From Rhizobium mayense (lineage in GTDB: Bacteria; Pseudomonadota; Alphaproteobacteria; Rhizobiales; Rhizobiaceae), in NCBI RefSeq assembly GCF_030272705.1, contig NZ_JARFYM010000010.1, positions 124,001 to 188,000 of the forward strand: 64,000 nucleotides of DNA, read 5' to 3'. A model generated the notes under the pieces. That model made no database searches, was not told where the DNA came from, and saw only the letters and a list, made by a program, of their open reading frames with translations. The position numbers were made by a program, and so were the translations under genes. Below, in pieces: positions 17,185-26,106 of the stretch (the first letter of the stretch is position 1; each line of letters begins with the position of its first letter).

Positions 17185-18456
17185 TTACTTCCGTTTCAGG
17201 AGGCCGAGCAGGCCGCCCTTCTTCGCCTTCTTCAGCGCAACGCGCCCGGTGACGATGTGCGATATCTGTGAGAAGGTCTCGGCGATCGGCGATTTCGGAT
17301 CGGTTTCCGAAATCATGCGACCGCTATTGGCGGCGTTGCCGAACAGGTTGATATCGAAAGGAATGATGGCGATCGGGTCGGTTTCTAACGGCTCGCAGAA
17401 CTCCGAGGGACCGATTTCCGGGCGCTTTGGCATGCCGACCTGATTGAGGATGAGATGGGGCGCCTTGTCGTTGGGGCGCAGCTTGCGCAGCGCATCCAGC
17501 ATGTTCTTGGCGTTGCGCAGATTGGCGAGGTCGGGTGCCGCGCAAATGACGACCTCATCGACCGCCGAAAGCACGGAGCGCGTCCACTCCGTCCACAGAT
17601 GCGGCACGTCGAGCACACTCACAGGCGCACTGCGCTGCAGAACGTCGAGCACCGGCTGAAACGCTTGGCCTTCGAAATCATAGGCGCGATCGAGCATCGA
17701 GGGGGCGGCGAGCAACGATAGGTGCTGCGAACACTTGGTCAAAAGACGGTCGAGGAAGACTTCGTCAAGGCGTTCCGGCGCATAGACGGCCTCGGCGATG
17801 CCCTGAGCCGGGTCCTGGTCGAAATCGATATTGGCGGTGCCGTAAGGCAGGTCGAGATCGGCGAGAATGGTCTCGGTCGAGAACAGGTTGGAGATGCCGA
17901 AAGCGCAATTATGCGCGATGGTGGACGCCCCTACCCCACCCTTGGCGCCGATGAAGGCGACGCTGCGGCCGAGTGGCTCCGCGTCGGGATCGACGAAGAT
18001 TGCGGCCATCGCCGCCATGACATCCGTCATGGCGACCGGGTGGACCATATATTCGGAAATGCCGTTGCGGATGAGCTCGCGATAGAGGCCGATGTCGTTA
18101 TGATGGCCGATGATCACCACTTTGGTGCTCGGATCGCAGACGGCGGCAAGCGGTGCAAGCTCGGCCAGCAGATTCTGCGGATTGGCGCGGGTTTCCAGAA
18201 TGATCAGATTCGGCGTCGGGGTCGTGGCGAACATGTTTGCCGCCGCCGCTGTACTGCCGCTGGTGATCCTGAGGCTGACCTTGGACATGCGCCGATCGTT
18301 GGCGCATCGGTCCATCACCTGCTGCAACTGCTCGCTTTCGCAAAAAGCATGCACGGAGATGCGCGGCAGCGGTCGCATGTTTTCGAGATCGCCGACACGG
18401 GGCGCGTCCTCGGCTTCCGCAGCGGCCTGCTTGATGTCGTAATCGATGGCGCTCAT
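17185..18456 (-). CDS. cpaE: Tad pilus localisation ATPase CpaE (CtpF-like)
   Basis: A 423-aa MinD/ParA-like protein. An N-terminal receiver-like domain (about residues 30-155, with VVIIGHHNDIGLYRELIRNG) precedes the ATPase domain, whose deviant Walker A is IGAKGGVGASTIAHN (about 169-183). CpaE-type proteins place or regulate Tad secretion at the cell pole. The ATG at 18456 is preferred; upstream codons to 18525 overlap the cpaD end and lack a site. It follows cpaD by 37 bases. Confidence 0.92.
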   Translation of the reverse strand: MSAIDYDIKQAAAEAEDAPRVGDLENMRPLPRISVHAFCESEQLQQVMDRCANDRRMSKVSLRITSGSTAAAANMFATTPTPNLIILETRANPQNLLAELAPLAAVCDPSTKVVIIGHHNDIGLYRELIRNGISEYMVHPVAMTDVMAAMAAIFVDPDAEPLGRSVAFIGAKGGVGASTIAHNCAFGISNLFSTETILADLDLPYGTANIDFDQDPAQGIAEAVYAPERLDEVFLDRLLTKCSQHLSLLAAPSMLDRAYDFEGQAFQPVLDVLQRSAPVSVLDVPHLWTEWTRSVLSAVDEVVICAAPDLANLRNAKNMLDALRKLRPNDKAPHLILNQVGMPKRPEIGPSEFCEPLETDPIAIIPFDINLFGNAANSGRMISETDPKSPIAETFSQISHIVTGRVALKKAKKGGLLGLLKRK

Positions 18457-18493
18457 GACTTTATCCTGTTGCGGCGACCGTAAGCTCGCATGT

Positions 18494-19222
18494 TTAGAAA
18501 CCACTGCCGCCGCTGCCAAAGCCACCGACCGTGGCCGTGCTGGTTGCGGTCGAACCGTTGCGATAGTTGTCGATCACCTTGCTGCGCTGGTCGGCATCGA
18601 TCGGCGTCACGGCACGCGGCGCGATGAGATCGGTCGGATTGGCGACTTGCGCGGCGAGGTTGTTCTGGGTGGCGCAGCCGAAATTATAGTAGTTCTGATT
18701 GTCGAAAAAATTGTCGGCGAGATCGTCCGGCCACTGGCCGCAGGCATTGGTGGCGGCGGTCGTCGCCGTGAAGCGCAGGCGGATCGGCGCAGCATCATAG
18801 GGACCGCCGGCCGGATAATAACTATCGACGATGCGCGCCGACGGAATGCCGTTCGCCGCCAGTTCCTGACGAATTTGCCGGCGCAAGGCAGACGCGGCCG
18901 GCGAGTTCGCCGATTCCCGCGGGGTAAGAATTTCGACGGTGCCGGTTGCGTGCGCGCGATAATCCTGCACGAATCCGCGAACTGTATCGCGCGTGCCGGG
19001 GGTCAGACGACGATCGCCGGCAGAGATCGGAATGTCGACGTGGTGTTCCTTCTCCGTCAGCACGATCGGATGACGCTGACGATAGTCGTCGGAAATGGCG
19101 CTGGTCCTTATGCCGTCGGGCGAACCGGCACATCCGCTGACGGCGGCAGCCATCATGATCAAGGCCATGGCTGCGAATCGCGGGCTGGTGACGCGGGGCG
19201 CATTGCGATCGAGGCTGGCCAT
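18494..19222 (-). CDS. cpaD: Tad pilus lipoprotein CpaD (CtpE-like)
   Basis: A 242-aa lipoprotein: a hydrophobic signal ends in AAVSGC with the lipidated Cys31. The CpaD domain is recognised by RQRHPIVLTEKEHHVDIPIS, the OmpA-like middle and a CGQWPDDLADNFFDNQNYYN block, then GCATQNNLAAQVANPTDLI. CpaD supports the CpaC secretin in the outer membrane. An alternative ATG at 19264 would give a longer N-region; 19222 gives a normal signal length. A tail of Gly/Ser/Phe closes the protein. Confidence 0.92.
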   Translation of the reverse strand: MASLDRNAPRVTSPRFAAMALIMMAAAVSGCAGSPDGIRTSAISDDYRQRHPIVLTEKEHHVDIPISAGDRRLTPGTRDTVRGFVQDYRAHATGTVEILTPRESANSPAASALRRQIRQELAANGIPSARIVDSYYPAGGPYDAAPIRLRFTATTAATNACGQWPDDLADNFFDNQNYYNFGCATQNNLAAQVANPTDLIAPRAVTPIDADQRSKVIDNYRNGSTATSTATVGGFGSGGSGF

Positions 19223-19277
19223 TTTTTGGTCTCTCGTGGATCCGGTTGAAAAGGGGCGTGTCATGATCCGTTTGCCC

Positions 19278-20777
19278 TCACTTGTAGATAAAGCCGACTG
19301 TGCCGTGGAAATTGGCATCGGCGACCGGCGGCCCATCTCTGCGACCGTAGATCTTGTTGACACGGTTCATGAAGAAGGCAGCGGCATCGTTCGTCGGGGA
19401 GAAATTATCGTCGGGACGAGCCAACTGATCGCGAGCCACCGGCCGCACGAGGTAAGGCGTCGCGATGATCACCAGTTCTTTTTCGTCGCGCTGAAAGCTC
19501 TTCTGCCGGAACAGCGCGCCGATGATCGGGATCTTCGAGGCGCCGGGCGTTCCGTTGGTATTCTGCTGGATGTTATCGCTCAGGAGGCCGGCGAGCGCGA
19601 TCGAGCCGCCAGAAGGCAATTCGACGGAGGTGTCTGCTGCGCGCTGGTTGTAGGTTGCCTCGCCGGCAGTGCCTACGGGTTCGGAAACCTGAGTCTGGAC
19701 ATGCAAACTGATGCGTCCGGCCGAAAGGACGACGGGCGTAAAGGCGAGGCTGATGCCGTAAGTATACGGCGTGATCGTCACCTTGCCATCCTGATCGATC
19801 GTGGAATAGAGCGTCTGGCCGCCCGAATTGAAGGTCGCGGCCTGGCCTGAAATCGCTGTCAAGGTCGGTTCGGCGAGTGTGCGGACAGCGCCAGCTTGCT
19901 CCATGGCGTTCAGATAGCTGTTGATATCGTATTTGCCGATCGTGGACTTGAACAAGGCGGCGATGCCGCCGTTGCCGGTGGCAGCCGTTGCATCGCTACT
20001 GACGTTGCCGAGCTGCGCAACGGTGAGGCCGGAAGAATTGCTGACGAGGTGGTCGAAGCCGATCGACTTCAGAACACTCCGCTTGATTTCGGCGACGGTA
20101 ACCTTCAGCGTCACCTGATCCTCGCCTTCGATCTGCAGAAGATTGACGATCTGTGAGGTTTGGCGCGCTTCGGCAAAGAGAGCGACGGAATTGTCGCCGC
20201 CGCTGCCGCTGGCGGTTTCGGTGCGGGTGGTCGCCTCGCCGCCCTTGAGGAAGGCTTCGGCCAATTGCTCGGCGCGCGCCGAATCCTGTGGCGTACGGAC
20301 CGTGCCCGTCAAGACGATGTTATCGGAGACGATCTCGACATTGATGTTGGAGTCCGCGATGAAACGCTTGAGATTGGTTTGCAGGCCGGCGATGTCGCGT
20401 TCGATCTGCAAGTCGAGGCTAACGATCTCCTTCCCGTCGGCGCCGAAGACGAAGATATTGGTCTGGCCGACCGTCTTTCCGAACAGGTAGATGCGGCGCG
20501 AGGTGCGCGTCACGGCATCAGCCATCTTCGGATCAGAAACTAGAATATCATGGGCGTCCGCCGGCAGGTCGACCACCAGCGCCTTGTTGAGGCCGAGCTT
20601 CAGCGTGCGCTTGGTGCCGAGGCCGGCGATGGTGACGATGGTGTCGGAACCGTCGGCCCTGGCCGTCGCCATGCGCAGGAAAGCCGGCGCTTCGGCGAAA
20701 GGCAGGCCGGCGAAAGCGACCGAGAAAGAGAGAGCCGCAGACGAAAGAAGGTCGATCGGTTTGCTGGTCTTGAACAT
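19278..20777 (-). CDS. cpaC: Tad pilus secretin CpaC (CtpD-like)
   Basis: A 499-aa outer-membrane secretin. A signal peptide (through about residue 45, ending ATARA) precedes the pilus N-terminal domain (LNKALVVDLPADAHDILVSD, IYLFGKTVGQTNIFVFG), a BON-like domain (NINVEIVSDNIVLTGTV) and the secretin domain (VRTLAEPTLTAISGQAATFN, VELPSGGSIALAGLLSDN, and VIATPYLVRPV near the end). It forms the multimeric exit channel for the Flp pilus. The ATG at 20777 has aaggggcggg upstream and lies 14 bases after the cpaB stop. Confidence 0.95.
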   Translation of the reverse strand: MFKTSKPIDLLSSAALSFSVAFAGLPFAEAPAFLRMATARADGSDTIVTIAGLGTKRTLKLGLNKALVVDLPADAHDILVSDPKMADAVTRTSRRIYLFGKTVGQTNIFVFGADGKEIVSLDLQIERDIAGLQTNLKRFIADSNINVEIVSDNIVLTGTVRTPQDSARAEQLAEAFLKGGEATTRTETASGSGGDNSVALFAEARQTSQIVNLLQIEGEDQVTLKVTVAEIKRSVLKSIGFDHLVSNSSGLTVAQLGNVSSDATAATGNGGIAALFKSTIGKYDINSYLNAMEQAGAVRTLAEPTLTAISGQAATFNSGGQTLYSTIDQDGKVTITPYTYGISLAFTPVVLSAGRISLHVQTQVSEPVGTAGEATYNQRAADTSVELPSGGSIALAGLLSDNIQQNTNGTPGASKIPIIGALFRQKSFQRDEKELVIIATPYLVRPVARDQLARPDDNFSPTNDAAAFFMNRVNKIYGRRDGPPVADANFHGTVGFIYK

Positions 20778-20791
20778 GGTCCCGCCCCTTC

Positions 20792-21604
20792 TCATTGCGT
20801 CTTGGCTGCGGCCGTGCCGTTGGCAACGATCGCGCCTGATTTGATGACCTGGACGACCGCGCCGCCATTGTCCCCGGTCAGCAGATAGTCCGCAGCGGTC
20901 GTATCCGACTGACCCGCATCGGCGACCGAGCGCAGCGCCAGTGTCAATCGATCGGCAATCTGCTGGGCGACCGCCAGAACCTTGGTCTGGTCCGGCGTCA
21001 GCTCCAGCGTCGCGGTCGTGCCGACCACCGCCTTGGTCCCATCCTGCTTTTCCTCGATCTGCTGATCGACGGCGAGGACGCGGACGTTGCTGAGCACGGT
21101 CTCGGTCACGAATTTCTGCGTATCGCCCTTGCGAACCATGATCACGTCAACACGATCATTGGGAAGGATAAATCCGCCGGCACCGGTGGCGACGGAGATT
21201 TCGGTGGCGACTGCGCGTTTGCCGGAAGGCAACAGAGAGGAGAGAATGTGGCTGTTGGAATCGGCGACTTTCTCTTCGCGGATCGGTTCACCTTCAAAGA
21301 TCGGCAGGCGGACAACCGCACCGTTCAGGTCCTTCAGCGCATCGGGACGGTCGGCTTCAGTGATGAAACCTTTGACAAGGCCACTCTGCGGCCAGGCCAT
21401 CCAATGGACGGACTTGTCATTCAAGCGCGAGCCGACCGGAAGATTGGCGTCGGCGACGAGCACATTGACTGTCGCCTCCTTCTCCACCACCGCTGCGACC
21501 TGCGGCACAACATTGTGCGAACCGGCCAGACGCATCGCCAGCAGTCCGGCAAGCCCTGCCGTGACAACTGCCACCGCGAGTATCATTAAGCGAGCGGGTT
21601 TCAT
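20792..21604 (-). CDS. cpaB: Tad pilus assembly protein CpaB (CtpC-like)
   Basis: A 270-aa protein with one N-terminal membrane helix (LMILAVAVVTAGLAGLLAM) and a periplasmic SAF-type region (VNVLVADANLPVGSRLNDKS), then an RcpC/CpaB domain (RAVATEISVATGAGGFILPN, DRVDVIMVRKG). It links the inner-membrane platform with the secretin. I use the ATG at 21604: the ribosome site aagga (21611-21615) would touch an ATG at 21610 but gives a normal 6-base spacing to 21604. Confidence 0.92.
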   Translation of the reverse strand: MKPARLMILAVAVVTAGLAGLLAMRLAGSHNVVPQVAAVVEKEATVNVLVADANLPVGSRLNDKSVHWMAWPQSGLVKGFITEADRPDALKDLNGAVVRLPIFEGEPIREEKVADSNSHILSSLLPSGKRAVATEISVATGAGGFILPNDRVDVIMVRKGDTQKFVTETVLSNVRVLAVDQQIEEKQDGTKAVVGTTATLELTPDQTKVLAVAQQIADRLTLALRSVADAGQSDTTAADYLLTGDNGGAVVQVIKSGAIVANGTAAAKTQ

Positions 21605-21768
21605 GATCATTCCTTGGGGAATACGACTCTTCGCCCCGCAGAATGCTCTGTAATTGGTGTAATTATGGTTAATCGTATATTACATTTACAATTATTTAAG
21701 CACGACTATTAAAGAACCATAATATACAGCGCCGTGTAATACATCATTAATACTTAGATAAATCTAAA
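21605..21768 (-). promoter_or_regulatory. AT-rich gap before cpaB, possible internal promoter
   Basis: The 164-base gap between cpaA and cpaB is strikingly AT-rich for this genome. It contains an inverted pair attatggtt (21662-21670) and aaccataat (21715-21723). On the minus strand a ttgtaa box followed by cataat with an 18-base spacer could be a promoter for cpaB onwards. This is pattern reading only; no start site is proven. Confidence 0.35.
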
Positions 21769-22281
21769 TTAGATAAGACGCGAAGTAACCGCAATGACCA
21801 GCGGAGACGAAGGAAAAACCAGGAAGCCGCCAATGGCGATGGCAATGCCATACGGGATTTTCTTGGCCATCAGTAGCGAGTTCGGCACCGGCAGGCCCAT
21901 AGCCAGGATGACGTTGGATTGCGAACGCAGCATAAGAATGAAAATCGTCACCACGCCGCCGAGGAAGGCGACATGGACGAGGAAGGACAGTAGCGACAGA
22001 TCGAAACCGAACCAGACTGCGGAAGCCGCCAGCAGCTTGGCATCGCCACCGCCCATAACGTTCAGGGCAAAGAGCGCAAAGCAGATACAAAAGACAATGG
22101 CCGCCCCGGCAAAATGCATGCCGATGTCAGCCCATGCTAGGCCGAGTAAGGGTGCAAGCACCATGAAGGAGCCAAGCAGGATAAGCGACACCCGATTCGG
22201 GATCGTCATCGTAAACAGGTCGGAAAGGGCCGCGACCGCAAGGCAGAGCGGGAAGATCAGCAATGTTGCGGCTTCAAGCAT
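21769..22281 (-). CDS. cpaA: Tad prepilin peptidase CpaA/TadV (CtpB-like)
   Basis: A 170-aa aspartic prepilin peptidase (A24) with about five or six membrane helices and no methylase domain. The two catalytic aspartates are Asp21 (ALSDLFTMTIPN) and Asp80 (VMGGGDAKLLAA). It cleaves the leader of the Flp pilin and probably of TadE/TadF. The ATG at 22281 is chosen with ggaagt just upstream; an in-frame TTG at 22299 is unlikely. It is the second gene of the operon, 83 bases after the pilin. Confidence 0.93.
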   Translation of the reverse strand: MLEAATLLIFPLCLAVAALSDLFTMTIPNRVSLILLGSFMVLAPLLGLAWADIGMHFAGAAIVFCICFALFALNVMGGGDAKLLAASAVWFGFDLSLLSFLVHVAFLGGVVTIFILMLRSQSNVILAMGLPVPNSLLMAKKIPYGIAIAIGGFLVFPSSPLVIAVTSRLI

Positions 22282-22364
22282 CGAAGACTTCCCACTCAAA
22301 ATATAAATGTCAAAAACCGCTCATGATACTGAGCGGTTTCCGAAGACATTAGGTCGCAATACCA

Positions 22365-22550
22365 TCACGGATACTTCTGAGCCGCAGTGTCCATCTTGGT
22401 CCCAATGTTGATGAACGTATTGTTGAGCACACCGCCCAGGGTCGTAGCGCCGGTGATGATGGCAACGGAAATCAGCGCAGCGATCAGGCCGTATTCAATT
22501 GCGGTCGCACCGGATTCGTCTTTCAAGAAACGCGAAAAAAGCTTGGTCAT
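22365..22550 (-). CDS. pilA: Flp-type pilin subunit (CtpA/PilA-like)
   Basis: A 61-aa prepilin. A short basic leader (MTKLFSRFLKDESG) is followed by the Flp motif ATAIEYGLIAALISVAII; cleavage is expected between Gly14 and Ala15, with the conserved Glu19-Tyr20. The mature pilin is about 47 residues and mostly one hydrophobic helix. The ATG at 22550 has ggag at a good distance; the longer frame to 22619 is not supported. It heads the leftward Tad operon and is likely the most abundant product. Confidence 0.95.
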   Translation of the reverse strand: MTKLFSRFLKDESGATAIEYGLIAALISVAIITGATTLGGVLNNTFINIGTKMDTAAQKYP

Positions 22551-22955
22551 AAGTTTACTCCACTCACTTTGTTGACAGCACGTCCGCCAACTGTTTGCCG
22601 TTGATCGGATGAGTTGCACGGTAGCGGTTGGCCGTTTCCATCGCTTTAAGGAATTGGGTTAACAGATCGGAAATTCTAAAACGCAAATAGACTAGTTAAC
22701 GTCAAATCATGTCTTTCCGAGCAATTTTAAAGAAAATCTTCGATTTCCATACAATGATTAGGCTCTGATGTATTAGGACGATGCATGGAACGTCTCTGAA
22801 TATTTCATGACCGTAACGGAAATCCCAAAATGGAAGGCCAAGGCGGCGAACTTGCATCGGAATTGCACGGGTAGCCTTCCCTTAATTGTTCATTCACCAT
22901 TCTTTCTCATTGTATTTGGCAATCGTTTCCGCCACCAGCTTCACGAGGCCAGACC
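22551..22955. promoter_or_regulatory. Divergent control region of the two Tad arms
   Basis: This 405-base gap separates the pilin (leftward) from the pilus N-domain gene (rightward), so it should hold both promoters. It is AT-richer than the genes. Two GTTAAC steps occur (about 22657 and 22696), and TTAA words are spaced 9 bases apart at about 22646-22662, near but not equal to a CtrA-type TTAA-N7-TTAA site. No ORF here is convincing. Confidence 0.45.
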
Positions 22956-23384
22956 ATGCCAACCCGCGGCAGAACCGCATTCTTTGCTTGCGCCGCCGCA
23001 ATAGTGGGCCTGATACCGCAGCTTTCCCATGCAGCGGATGACGGCATGCTGCGCGTCTATATGGATCACGCGCGCGTGCTGAAACTCGATCGTCCCGTCA
23101 GCAAGGTCATCGTCGGCAATTCACAGGTTGCCGATGCGACCGTCGCCGATCCGAAAACCATCGTGCTTACCGGCCGCAGTTTCGGCACGACGAATATCGT
23201 TCTGCTCGATTCCGACGGCAACGCGATCGTCGACGAGCGTATCCTTGTATCGATCGACGAAGGCAATACGGTCCGTGTCTACCGTCAGACTGACCGTTCG
23301 GTGCTGTCCTGCACGCCTACTTGCGAGCAGCATGCCCAGCAGAACCATGCCCAACAGAACAATGCTGCAGCCGCCAGCCCGTAA
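22956..23384 (+). CDS. Lone pilus assembly N-terminal domain protein
   Basis: A 142-aa exported protein. A signal peptide (FFACAAAIVGLIPQLSHA, cut near residue 26) is followed by one domain like the N-terminal domain of CpaC-type secretins: VLKLDRPVSKVIVGNSQVAD, then TIVLTGRSFGTTNIVLLDSD. Compare CpaC here with its FGKTVGQTNIFVF. No secretin domain follows. The C-terminus has two nearby cysteines (SCTPTC) and a Gln/Asn/His-rich tail (EQHAQQNHAQQNNAAAAS). It probably works in the periplasm at the secretin base; its exact role is unknown. It starts the rightward Tad arm. Confidence 0.8.
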   Translation: MPTRGRTAFFACAAAIVGLIPQLSHAADDGMLRVYMDHARVLKLDRPVSKVIVGNSQVADATVADPKTIVLTGRSFGTTNIVLLDSDGNAIVDERILVSIDEGNTVRVYRQTDRSVLSCTPTCEQHAQQNHAQQNNAAAASP

Positions 23385-23537
23385 GGGCCGGCTCCCTCTT
23401 ATATTCAACTATACTGTACAAGACTTATCTTTCTCAAATAAATCCGGACTTCCTCTCAATATGAAGAGAGAAGAGAAACGGATTATCAAGAAAGCAGCTC
23501 TAGTCTCATCCCCATTTAAATCGCCGCGGATTCCGGT

Positions 23538-24161
23538 ATGACGCCAGACGACGATATTCTTGGGGGCAAGAGCCCTGCGCGGCGACGCGCGGGGGGACGT
23601 CTGCGCGAATTCGTGCGCTCTCGCGACGGCACGGCAGCCATCGAATTCGCCCTTCTGGCGATCCCCTATTTCCTGATCATTTTCGCAATCCTGGAAACCT
23701 TCGTCGCCTTTATCGCGGAGCAGGTCGTTTCCAACGCCGTCGATACCATGGCGCGTCAGATCAGGACCGGGCAGATCACCGCTGCCAATACGAATGAACA
23801 GCAATTCCGCCAAGCCTTCTGCAACGAGATTTCGGTCATCATCGCCTGCTCGGCAGCCGAGCTGACGACGCCAACCAATCTTTATCTTGACGTCGAAAGC
23901 TACCAGACCTTTGCGGCCATGCCGACCACCATCCCACGCGCGTCTTCGTCCAATCCCTATTCCGACATCAGCACAACGGGCTTCAAATACGCACCCGGCG
24001 GCGCCCAGTCGTACAACATGGTGCGCGCCTATTACCGCTGGCAGATAATAACCGATCTTCTGCGGCCTTACCTCACCACCATACGCCCAACTGACGGTTC
24101 CATGCCGACGACCTATCTCATCGTCGCGACTGCCGCCTTCCAAAACGAGAATTTTCCGTGA
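23538..24161 (+). CDS. tadE: TadE-like pseudopilin
   Basis: A 207-aa protein with a basic N-terminus and the TadE pattern RDGTAAIEFALLAIPYFLII, in which a prepilin-type cut would fall before the hydrophobic helix (Glu at +5 type position). The periplasmic part is otherwise variable. It is translated just before a second TadE/F-like protein. TadE and TadF are minor pseudopilins required for Flp pilus formation. Confidence 0.85.
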   Translation: MTPDDDILGGKSPARRRAGGRLREFVRSRDGTAAIEFALLAIPYFLIIFAILETFVAFIAEQVVSNAVDTMARQIRTGQITAANTNEQQFRQAFCNEISVIIACSAAELTTPTNLYLDVESYQTFAAMPTTIPRASSSNPYSDISTTGFKYAPGGAQSYNMVRAYYRWQIITDLLRPYLTTIRPTDGSMPTTYLIVATAAFQNENFP

Positions 24162-24172
24162 GGAGGATGGCG

Positions 24173-24751
24173 ATGGGTCGAAAAGAGCTGACGGCCAGGC
24201 TTTGCGCCGCTTTGCGGCGCTTTGCCGGCGACGAGCGTGGCATCGGCGCGATCGAATTCGCCATCCTTTTTCCGGTGCTGGTGATGCTCTATCTCGGCGC
24301 CTTCGAACTCACCATAGCGCTCAGCGTCGAAAAGCGAGCGAGCCGATCGGCCGGTTCCATCGCCGACATCCTGACGCACCGGACCGACGTCAACAAGACG
24401 ATGCTCGCCACCATGCCTTCGGTTGCCAGCGCCATTTTCGCGCCCTACGACGCGACCGACCTGACGCTGAAGATCAGCGGTGTTCAGCTCGATGCCAGCG
24501 GCAACGCCACCGTTGCCTGGTCCTGGGCACAGGACGGCAGCAAGCCCTACTCGACCGGCAGCACCGTCACCGTTCCCGTCAATATCGCTCAGCCAAGCAC
24601 ATTTCTGGTGCGCACCGAGCTCACCGTTCCCTATCAGCTCATCAGTTTCGGCGCGGATTTCCTGCCGGCCGGTAGCAGCCAGATCACCATCGGCCGCGAG
24701 TATTTTTATCGGCCGCGCTCCAAAGATCCGATCACCTGTAGCGATTGTTGA
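24173..24751 (+). CDS. TadE/TadF-like pseudopilin
   Basis: A 192-aa protein with the motif DERGIGAIEFAILFPVLVML followed by a variable periplasmic region. The start is set at the third candidate (ATG 24173) because aggagg at 24161-24166 is ideally spaced for it; GTG 24158 and ATG 24167 lie before or against the site. The site itself directly follows the upstream TGA, so the two pseudopilins are made from one mRNA. TadF is the best guess for its place. No large TadG with a von Willebrand domain follows in this window. Confidence 0.82.
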   Translation: MGRKELTARLCAALRRFAGDERGIGAIEFAILFPVLVMLYLGAFELTIALSVEKRASRSAGSIADILTHRTDVNKTMLATMPSVASAIFAPYDATDLTLKISGVQLDASGNATVAWSWAQDGSKPYSTGSTVTVPVNIAQPSTFLVRTELTVPYQLISFGADFLPAGSSQITIGREYFYRPRSKDPITCSDC

Positions 24752-24885
24752 GCGCAATTTCTGCAAATCCGTGCGATATTCCCCATTTGAGCAGGAAAAT
24801 TGCCAAGTAGACGTCTCCGTTATATGGGTGACGTCCAATGCGCCTGACGTCATCTAGCGCATTGAGCAATCCTATCGGGTGAACC

Positions 24886-26106
24886 ATGGCGCGCGCCTTT
24901 CTCTTCGTTCTTGATTCCTTCGGTGTCGGCGGCAGTCCGGATGCGGCCACCTATGGCGATGAGGGCGCCGATACGCTCGGCCATATCGCCGAGTTCTGCG
25001 CGGCGGGTGCCGCCGACCGCGAGGGCCTGCGTTCCGGTCCTTTGATGCTGCCGAACATGTCGGGTCTCGGGCTGTTGGAGATCGCCAAGGCGGCGACAGG
25101 CCGCTATCCGGACGGCATGCCAAAGCCGGAAAAGCTCTATGGCCTCTATGGCTGCGCCAATGAAGTGTCGCGCGGCAAGGACACGCCATCGGGCCACTGG
25201 GAAATTGCCGGCACGCCCGTCATGTTCGACTGGGGTTATTTTTCCGCCGAGGGCGACGCCTTTCCGCCGGATCTGGTGGAGGCAATCTGCAAAGCAGCCG
25301 ATCTCCCCGGCATTCTCGGCAATTGCCACGCATCCGGCACTGAGATCATTGCCAAATATGGGGAGGAGCATATCCGCAGCGGCAAGCCGATCTGCTACAC
25401 CTCGTCCGACTCCGTCTTCCAGATTGCTGCACATGAGCACTATTTTGGCCTCGAAAGGCTGATCGCTCTCTGCCAGATCGTTCGCACCCTGCTCGATCCC
25501 TACAATATCGGCCGGGTCATCGCCCGCCCCTTCATTGGGGAAACGTCGACGACATTCGAGCGAACCGGCAACCGCCGCGACTTCTCCGTGCTGCCGCCCG
25601 AGCCGACCTTACTCGACCGTCTGGTTAAGGCCGAACGCACCGTGCACGCGGTCGGCAAGATTGGCGACATCTTTGCCCATCAGGGCATCTCGAAGGTCAT
25701 CAAAGCCAACGGCAACATGAAGCTGATGGATGCGACGCTAAGGACGATGGACGAGACCGCCGACGGCGATCTCGTCTTCACGAATTTTGTCGATTTCGAC
25801 ATGGTCTATGGCCATCGCCGTGATGTACCCGGCTATGCGGCGGCGCTTGAAGCCTTCGACGCGCGGCTGCCGGAGGTGCATGAGAAGCTGAAACCCGGCG
25901 ATCTCGTTATCCTGACGGCCGATCACGGCTGCGATCCGACCTGGCGCGGTACCGACCATACGCGCGAGCGTGTGCCTGTCATCGCCTATGGGCCTGGCAT
26001 CCGCTCGCGCTCGATCGGCATCCGCCGGACCTATGCCGATATCGGCGAAACCGTTGCTCGCCATTTGGGAATTGCGGCGGGGCCGCATGGAAGGAGTTTT
26101 CTGTGA
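24886..26106 (+). CDS. deoB: Phosphopentomutase DeoB
   Basis: A 406-aa enzyme of the alkaline phosphatase superfamily that interconverts (deoxy)ribose 1- and 5-phosphate. Metal-site motifs are visible: [13 protein letters not shown] at the start, the [13 protein letters not shown] block with the phosphorylated Thr, and [18 protein letters not shown] near the end. It feeds sugar phosphate released by the phosphorylases on the opposite arm of the cluster into DeoC. Its stop overlaps the next start (GTGA, 26103-26106). Confidence 0.97.
   Translation: MARAFLFVLDSFGVGGSPDAATYGDEGADTLGHIAEFCAAGAADREGLRSGPLMLPNMSGLGLLEIAKAATGRYPDGMPKPEKLYGLYGCANEVSRGKDTPSGHWEIAGTPVMFDWGYFSAEGDAFPPDLVEAICKAADLPGILGNCHASGTEIIAKYGEEHIRSGKPICYTSSDSVFQIAAHEHYFGLERLIALCQIVRTLLDPYNIGRVIARPFIGETSTTFERTGNRRDFSVLPPEPTLLDRLVKAERTVHAVGKIGDIFAHQGISKVIKANGNMKLMDATLRTMDETADGDLVFTNFVDFDMVYGHRRDVPGYAAALEAFDARLPEVHEKLKPGDLVILTADHGCDPTWRGTDHTRERVPVIAYGPGIRSRSIGIRRTYADIGETVARHLGIAAGPHGRSFL

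Noticed and set aside
22646..22700. CtrA-type binding sites (TTAA-N7-TTAA) before the pilin gene
   Set aside because: TTAA words are present but their spacing is 9 rather than 7 bases, and the second GTTAAC has no partner. The pattern does not meet the consensus.
22807..23004. A 65-residue frame running into the pilus N-domain gene
   Set aside because: It shows no signal, no domain and overlaps a better supported gene in another frame.
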